A stretch of DNA of 64,000 bases from assembly GCF_014483895.1 (NCBI RefSeq), contig NZ_CP059987.1, positions 620,001 through 684,000 on the forward strand. Reading direction: 5' to 3'. The DNA is from Protaetiibacter sp. SSC-01. Lineage in GTDB: Bacteria > Actinomycetota > Actinomycetes > Actinomycetales > Microbacteriaceae. How positions within the stretch are numbered: the stretch's first letter is position 1; the number at the start of each line of letters is the position of its first letter. Shown piece after piece: positions 59,413-64,000 of this stretch. The notes beneath the pieces are model-generated. The model was given only the letters and a program-made list of their open reading frames with translations. It was not told the origin of the DNA and did not search any database. The position numbers were made by a program, and so were the translations under genes.

Positions 59413-60063
59413 ATGGATGACGAACTCGACGTCGCGGCGCCGGGCGACGCCGACCTCAGCCCCGAGGAGATGCTGGCCCTCATCGATGGTCAGACCCGCG
59501 GCGTGAGGCGCGCCTTCACCGCGCAGGTGCCCGTCTACTACTTCGTGTGGGGCGGCGCGTGGCTCGTGGGCTACCTCGTGCTGTGGTCGGGCTGGGAGGG
59601 CACCACCTCGCCCGTGCAGCTTCCGCTGTGGATCGGGGCGATCGTCTTCGGCCTGCTCATCCTCGGTGCCGCCGTCACCTCGGCGGTCGTCGGCGTGCGG
59701 GCGAACCGCGGCATCAAGGGCGTGAGCGACTTCGTCGGCACCCTCTACGGGCTCTCGTGGCCCATCCTCGGCACGGCCTTCGCGGCCGTCGGCGTCGCGA
59801 TCCAGCGCGCAGGCGCCTCGAGCGACGTCACCGCGATCTACTACACCTCGGCGTACGCCCTGCTCGCGGGCGGGATGTACCTCGCGGGCGCCATGATCTG
59901 GCGCTCGGTCGACCAGCTCGTCATCGCGCTCATCCTCATCGTCGCCGCGGCCGTCACCGGGTTCTTCGGCGCCCCCGCCAACATGCTCGCGATGGCGCTC
60001 ATCGTCGGGCCCGCGCTCATCGTCGGGGGCATCGTGTCGGTCGTCCGCCTGCGGAGGCTCTGA
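59413..60063 (+). CDS. Membrane protein of the ABC cassette, unknown
   Basis: 216 residues: acidic N-terminus (MDDELDVAAPGDADLSPEE), then about six hydrophobic segments, with one positive loop (RANRGIKGVSD). I recognise no family. The TGA shares a base with the following regulator's ATG (TGATG), so it is first in a four-gene coupled operon with a regulator and an ABC exporter; it may be the sensor or target of that system. Confidence 0.8.
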   Translation: MDDELDVAAPGDADLSPEEMLALIDGQTRGVRRAFTAQVPVYYFVWGGAWLVGYLVLWSGWEGTTSPVQLPLWIGAIVFGLLILGAAVTSAVVGVRANRGIKGVSDFVGTLYGLSWPILGTAFAAVGVAIQRAGASSDVTAIYYTSAYALLAGGMYLAGAMIWRSVDQLVIALILIVAAAVTGFFGAPANMLAMALIVGPALIVGGIVSVVRLRRL

Positions 60064-60359
60064 TGGACGAGCTCGACCCCGTCATCCACGCCTCGGCCAG
60101 GTTGCGCATCACGGCGGCGCTCGCGGCGCTCGAGCGGGGCGACCGGATCTCGTTCCCCCGATTGCAGGAACTGCTCGGCATGACGGCGGGCAACCTCTCC
60201 ACCCACCTGCGGAAGCTCGAGGACGCGGGCTACGTCGACGTCGACAAGACCTTCCAGGGCCGCTCGCCCGTCACCTACCTGTCGCTCAGCCAGACCGGAC
60301 GCCGCGCCTTCGAGGACTACACCGCGCAGCTCCGCACGCTCCTCGGAGGAACCCCATGA
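60063..60359 (+). CDS. Winged-helix regulator, 98 aa (ArsR/MarR-like, HTH_27)
   Basis: Almost only DNA-binding domain: ARLRITAALAALERGDRISF, recognition region LLGMTAGNLSTHLRKLEDAGYVDVDKTFQGRSP, and a short C-terminal dimer helix. Such stand-alone regulators are commonly encoded with ABC-2 exporters. Stop overlaps the ATPase start (ATGA). Confidence 0.87.
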   Translation: MDELDPVIHASARLRITAALAALERGDRISFPRLQELLGMTAGNLSTHLRKLEDAGYVDVDKTFQGRSPVTYLSLSQTGRRAFEDYTAQLRTLLGGTP

Positions 60360-61240
60360 CATCCCTCGCCACCCTCGCCGGCGTCACGCGACGCTACGGC
60401 GACCTCACCGCCCTCGACGACGTCAGCATCGACATCGCCGACGGGCAGATCCTCGGCCTGCTCGGCCCCAACGGCGCCGGCAAGACGACGCTGCTCTCGC
60501 TGCTGGCGGGCCTCATCCGCCCGACGCGCGGCACGGTGCGCCTCTTCGGGCGCGACCCGCGCGACGCATCCGCCCGACAGCACCTCGGCACGACCCCGCA
60601 GCAGACCGCCCTGCCCGAGACGCTGCGCGTGCGGGAGGTCATCGACTTCGTGGGCGGGCACTTCGCCGAGCGGATCCCCACCGTCGAGCTCGCCGAGGAG
60701 TTCGGCCTCGCCGAGCTGCTCACGCGCCAGACGGGCGCCCTCTCGGGAGGCCAGAAGCGCCGCCTGAGCGTCGCGCTCGCGTTCGTCGGCCGCCCGAAGC
60801 TCGTGCTGCTCGACGAGCCCACGACGGGCCTCGACATCGACGGACGCCGCGTGCTGTGGGATGCCATCCGCCGTCAGCGGGAGGGCGGTGCCTCGATCGT
60901 CGTCACGAGTCACTACCTCGAGGAGATCGAGCAGCTCGCCGAGCGCGTCGCCGTCATCGCCGGAGGTCGCGTCGTGGCCGATGACGACCTCGCGACCGTC
61001 ATCGGCTCGGTCGGCACCCGCTGGGCGAGCCTCGTGAGCCCCGAGGCCGCGCGCATCGCCGCGCTGCCCCAGGTGGCCGGTTCCCGCATCGACGGCGACC
61101 GCGTGGAGCTCTCGCTGCGTGACGCCGACGCGTTCGTGCGCGACCTCGTCGCGACGGGCGCCTCCTTCATCGAGCTGCAGCTGCGCAGCGCCACCCTCGA
61201 GGAAGCGTTCCTCTCGATCGTGCGAGGAGAAGGCGCATGA
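60356..61240 (+). CDS. ABC transporter ATP-binding protein
   Basis: 294 residues: Walker A GPNGAGKTT, signature LSGGQKRRL, Walker B LVLLDEPTTGLD, H-loop VTSHYLEE, plus a C-terminal regulatory domain typical of ABC-2/DrrA-like exporters. Coupled at both ends by 4-bp overlaps. Confidence 0.92.
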   Translation: MTSLATLAGVTRRYGDLTALDDVSIDIADGQILGLLGPNGAGKTTLLSLLAGLIRPTRGTVRLFGRDPRDASARQHLGTTPQQTALPETLRVREVIDFVGGHFAERIPTVELAEEFGLAELLTRQTGALSGGQKRRLSVALAFVGRPKLVLLDEPTTGLDIDGRRVLWDAIRRQREGGASIVVTSHYLEEIEQLAERVAVIAGGRVVADDDLATVIGSVGTRWASLVSPEAARIAALPQVAGSRIDGDRVELSLRDADAFVRDLVATGASFIELQLRSATLEEAFLSIVRGEGA

Positions 61241-62040
61241 CCACCGCATCCGCGTCGGCACCCGCCGTCGTCTCCACCTCGCCGGGCGGCGGGCTCGTCG
61301 GCCTCGGGCTGCTGCACGCCAAGTACCTGCTGCTCGAGACGGTGCGCGTGCCGATGGCCGTCATCGGCCCGATTGTGTTCCCCGCGCTCTCGTTCGCGTT
61401 CTTCATCCTCCCGCAGCGTGGCCTCGTCGAGAACCCGACGGGCGCCGCGCAGGCGGTCATCCAGCTCATGGTCTTCGCCGTGATGGTGAACGCGCTGTTC
61501 TCCTACGGCCTCAACATCTCGCAGGCCCGCGAGGCGCCCTGGGAGCCGTACCTGCGCACGCTCCCGGCGCCGGCCGGGGCGCGCATCCTCGGCCAGGTGC
61601 TCTCGGTGGGCCTCATCGGCGTGCTCGCGCTCGTGCCGCTCTTCCTCATGGGCGCGCTCTTCACGGAGGCGCACGCGGATGCCGCGGGCATCGCGCTCGG
61701 GTTCGTCGCGCTCGCGCTGTCGTCGCTCCCGTTCGTGTTCGCCGGTATCGCGATCGGCTACGCGCTGCCGTTCAAGGCCGCGATCGCCGTCATCCAGATC
61801 GTGATGTTCGGGCTCGCGTTCGCGGGAGGGCTGTTCCTGCCGCCCATGATGTTCCCCGACTGGCTCGACACCGTCTCGCGCTTCCTGCCCTCCCGCGAGG
61901 CGCGCGAGCTCGTCATCTGGGCGGTGCAGGGCGGTGAGGTGCCGCTGCTCGAGCTCGTCGGCGCCGCCGTGTGGACGGTGCTGCTGCTCGCGGCCGCGCT
62001 CGTGCTGTACCGCCGCGACGAGGGGCGCCGCTACCGCTGA
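61237..62040 (+). CDS. ABC-2 type permease
   Basis: 267 residues with six membrane segments and the ABC-2 pattern ([16 protein letters not shown] early, [31 protein letters not shown] late). Partner of the preceding ATPase; efflux of an unknown compound. Its last 10 bp overlap the 3' end of the convergent pntB gene. Confidence 0.9.
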   Translation: MTTASASAPAVVSTSPGGGLVGLGLLHAKYLLLETVRVPMAVIGPIVFPALSFAFFILPQRGLVENPTGAAQAVIQLMVFAVMVNALFSYGLNISQAREAPWEPYLRTLPAPAGARILGQVLSVGLIGVLALVPLFLMGALFTEAHADAAGIALGFVALALSSLPFVFAGIAIGYALPFKAAIAVIQIVMFGLAFAGGLFLPPMMFPDWLDTVSRFLPSREARELVIWAVQGGEVPLLELVGAAVWTVLLLAAALVLYRRDEGRRYR

Positions 62041-63449
62041 GCCGGGAGCGCGCGGAGGATGTCCTCCACGCGCTCCTTCGCGTCGCCGAACAGCATCTGC
62101 GCGTTGTCGCGGAAGAACAGCGGGTTCTGCACGCCCGCGTAGCCCGACGCCATCGAGCGCTTGAACACGACGACGTTCGCCGCCTCCCACACGCGCAGCA
62201 CGGGCATCCCTGCGATGGGCGAGCCCGGGTCCTCCGCCGCGGCGGGGTTGACCGTGTCGTTCGCGCCGATGACGAGCACGACATCCGTCTCGGCGAGGGA
62301 GTCGTTGATCTCGTCCATCTCGAGCACGATGTCGTAGGGCACCTTCGCCTCGGCGAGCAGCACGTTCATGTGGCCCGGCAGGCGGCCCGCGACGGGGTGG
62401 ATGCCGAAGCGCACCTCGACGCCGCGCGCCCGCAGGCGCTCGGTGAGCTCTGCGACGGGATACTGCGCCTGGGCGACGGCCATGCCGTAGCCGGGCGTGA
62501 TGACGACCGAGCCGGCGGATGCGAGCAGCTCGGCCACCGAGGCCGCGTCGATCTCGCGGTGCTCGCCCTGCTGCTCGTCGCCGCCCGTCGGCGCCGCGAT
62601 GCCGAAGCCGCCTGCGATGACGGAGAGGAACGAGCGGTTCATGGCCTTGCACATGATGTAGGAGAGGTAGGCACCCGACGACCCGACGAGCGCACCGGTC
62701 ACGATGAGCAGGTCGTTGTTCAACAGGAAGCCCGCCGCGGCCGCCGCCCAGCCCGAGTAGCTGTTGAGCATCGACACGACGACGGGCATGTCGCCGCCGC
62801 CGATCGACGCGACGAGGTGCCAGCCGAGCAGCAGCGCGAGCACCGTGACGGCGACGAGCGACCACAGGCTCGGCGTGATGACGTACCAGACGGTGAGCGC
62901 GAGGAAGAGCACGAGCGCGCCGACGTTGAGCACGTTCTTGCCGGGCAGCATGAGCGGCTTCGAGCTGATGCGCGCCGAGAGCTTGAGGAACGCGACGATC
63001 GAGCCCGTGAACGTCACGCCGCCGATGAACACGCCGATGAAGACCTCGGCGTGGTGGATGTCGCGCAGCGCGCCGCTGAGGTGGTCACCCGCGAGGTGAC
63101 CGTTCCAGCCCACGAGCACGGCGGCGAGACCCACGAACGAGTGCAGCAGCGCGATGAGCTCCGGCATCCCCGTCATCTCGACGACGCGCGCCCGCCACAG
63201 GCCGATCGCCGCGCCCACGAGCACCGCGACGGCCATGAGGGTGAGCCCGAGGCCGCCCTGCGGTAGCTGCCAGCCGGATGCCGCGGTGAGCCCGACGGTC
63301 GCCACGAGCGCGATGACCATGCCCGCGATGCCGAACGCGACGCCGCGGCGCGACGTCTCGTGCTTGCTGAGCCCCGCGAGACTCAGGATGAACAGCAGCG
63401 CGGAGACGATGTAGGCGGCGTCGGCGGCCGCCTGCGCGAACGCGATCAC
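62031..63449 (-). CDS. pntB: NAD(P) transhydrogenase subunit beta
   Basis: 472 residues: eight or nine N-terminal membrane helices (proton channel, domain II) and the C-terminal NADP(H)-binding domain III with [57 protein letters not shown] and a [16 protein letters not shown] end. Couples proton re-entry to NADPH formation from NADH. GTG start overlaps the pntA stop (GTGA). Confidence 0.95.
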   Translation of the reverse strand: MIAFAQAAADAAYIVSALLFILSLAGLSKHETSRRGVAFGIAGMVIALVATVGLTAASGWQLPQGGLGLTLMAVAVLVGAAIGLWRARVVEMTGMPELIALLHSFVGLAAVLVGWNGHLAGDHLSGALRDIHHAEVFIGVFIGGVTFTGSIVAFLKLSARISSKPLMLPGKNVLNVGALVLFLALTVWYVITPSLWSLVAVTVLALLLGWHLVASIGGGDMPVVVSMLNSYSGWAAAAAGFLLNNDLLIVTGALVGSSGAYLSYIMCKAMNRSFLSVIAGGFGIAAPTGGDEQQGEHREIDAASVAELLASAGSVVITPGYGMAVAQAQYPVAELTERLRARGVEVRFGIHPVAGRLPGHMNVLLAEAKVPYDIVLEMDEINDSLAETDVVLVIGANDTVNPAAAEDPGSPIAGMPVLRVWEAANVVVFKRSMASGYAGVQNPLFFRDNAQMLFGDAKERVEDILRALPAQR

Positions 63450-64000
63450 TTCTGGTTCCCCTTCTGGAACATCGCGAGCATGCGTCGCGTCACGGCGAAG
63501 CCGCCGAAGATGTTGATGCTCGCCACGAGCACGGCGACCGCCGCGAGCAGCTGCACGGCGAGCGAGCCGTCGGCGATCTGCACCATCGCGCCGACGACGA
63601 TGATGCCGCTGATCGCGTTGGTGACGCTCATGAGCGGCGTGTGGAGCGCGTGCGCGACCTTGCCGATCACGTAGAAGCCGATGACGACCGAGAGCGTCAG
63701 CACGAGGAAGTGCTGCGGCAGCGGCGCGGGCGCGAACGCGCACACGAGGAAGAGCACGAGGATGCCGGCCCCGATGAGCGCCGTGCGGCCGCGCGGGCCG
63801 AGCGCGCGCTTCGGCGCGGGGGCGGCATCCGCTGCGGGGGCCGTGACGGCTGACGCGGGCGAAGCGGATGGCGGCGCGGCCGACACCTGCACGGGTGGCG
63901 GCGGCCAGGTGACGGCGCCGTCGCGCGTGACCGTGACGGCGCGCTGTACGACGTCGTCGAAGTCGAGCGTGAGCGTGCCGTCCTTGCCGGGTGTGAGCAG
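63446..64000 (-). CDS. pntA: NAD(P) transhydrogenase subunit alpha, C-terminal part
   Basis: The open frame runs off the right edge (reads [18 protein letters not shown] at the boundary). It includes the end of the NAD-binding domain, an Ala/Pro linker and three membrane helices ([19 protein letters not shown] ... [14 protein letters not shown]). Because the frame is open through the edge with a normal PntA sequence before the linker, I read one fused alpha subunit rather than the split PntAA/PntAB form; the GTG at 63892 is then internal. Confidence 0.87.
   Translation of the reverse strand: MLTPGKDGTLTLDFDDVVQRAVTVTRDGAVTWPPPPVQVSAAPPSASPASAVTAPAADAAPAPKRALGPRGRTALIGAGILVLFLVCAFAPAPLPQHFLVLTLSVVIGFYVIGKVAHALHTPLMSVTNAISGIIVVGAMVQIADGSLAVQLLAAVAVLVASINIFGGFAVTRRMLAMFQKGNQK

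Noticed and set aside
63446-63892. Separate pntAB gene starting at GTG 63892
   Set aside because: The frame is open upstream to the window edge with normal PntA sequence, so a fused alpha subunit is more likely.

Overview
The window is high-GC actinobacterial chromosome (genes densely packed, NNC/NNG codons, many GTG starts, start codons abutting or overlapping stops by 1-4 bp). Gene content, very short or absent mRNA leaders and the dispersed 'GGTTGAGTAG...TCGAAACC' palindromes suggest Microbacteriaceae (Leifsonia/Agromyces/Microbacterium-like). That is an inference; no rRNA or marker tree is available here. I see no tRNA, rRNA, CRISPR array, insertion sequence or prophage.

Layout. (1) 1-9914: end of a sugar ABC permease, a secreted beta-helix enzyme, a LacI regulator, then a coupled operon of a GPH-type sugar carrier, a GH3 glycosidase and a GH78 alpha-L-rhamnosidase behind a promoter with a CTAGCGCGCGCTAG palindrome. 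(2) 9957-22254: a complete L-rhamnose regulon: rhamnulokinase and bifunctional aldolase/dehydrogenase on the minus strand, a divergent ABC importer (ATPase, two permeases, lipoprotein binding protein), rhamnose mutarotase and isomerase, and two near-identical LacI regulators. All three catabolic/transport promoters carry TGAAACGATTCA-type operators at or just below the -10. (3) 22328-31620: a membrane protein, a RamB/ScfR-like regulator divergent from pckG-glpX (gluconeogenesis), a GntR regulator with lactate dehydrogenase, OhrR, a CxxC mini-protein and an FMN reductase. (4) 31651-36291: MFS carrier, DUF4349 lipoprotein, small charged protein, hydrolase, aldo/keto reductase. (5) 36491-47210: a surface polysaccharide locus (UDP-sugar dehydrogenase, epimerase, CE4 deacetylase, lipoprotein, processive GT2) with a large LuxR-type ATPase regulator, then an MFS carrier. 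(6) 47500-51098: nrdA, a 26-codon ORF carrying the CESCQ redox tail, and an nrdB with the Chlamydia-type class Ic ligand set, downstream of DnaA-box-like and NrdR sites. (7) 51151-64000: flavin-fold proteins, a VOC protein, small kinase, exporter ABC, HrpA helicase, an ABC cassette with its own regulator, and pntB/pntA running off the right edge.

The genes of regions 1 and 2 form one pathway: secreted or cytoplasmic glycosidases free rhamnose, which is imported, mutarotated, isomerised, phosphorylated and split to dihydroxyacetone phosphate and lactaldehyde. Lactaldehyde is then oxidised, plausibly to lactate. The lactate oxidoreductase and pckG-glpX of region 3 would let such C3 products feed gluconeogenesis.

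The most unusual items are the split RNR large subunit beside a class Ic small subunit, three families of palindromic repeats placed at gene ends or between promoters, and a TetR-like operator shared by two distant genes whose regulator is not in the window.
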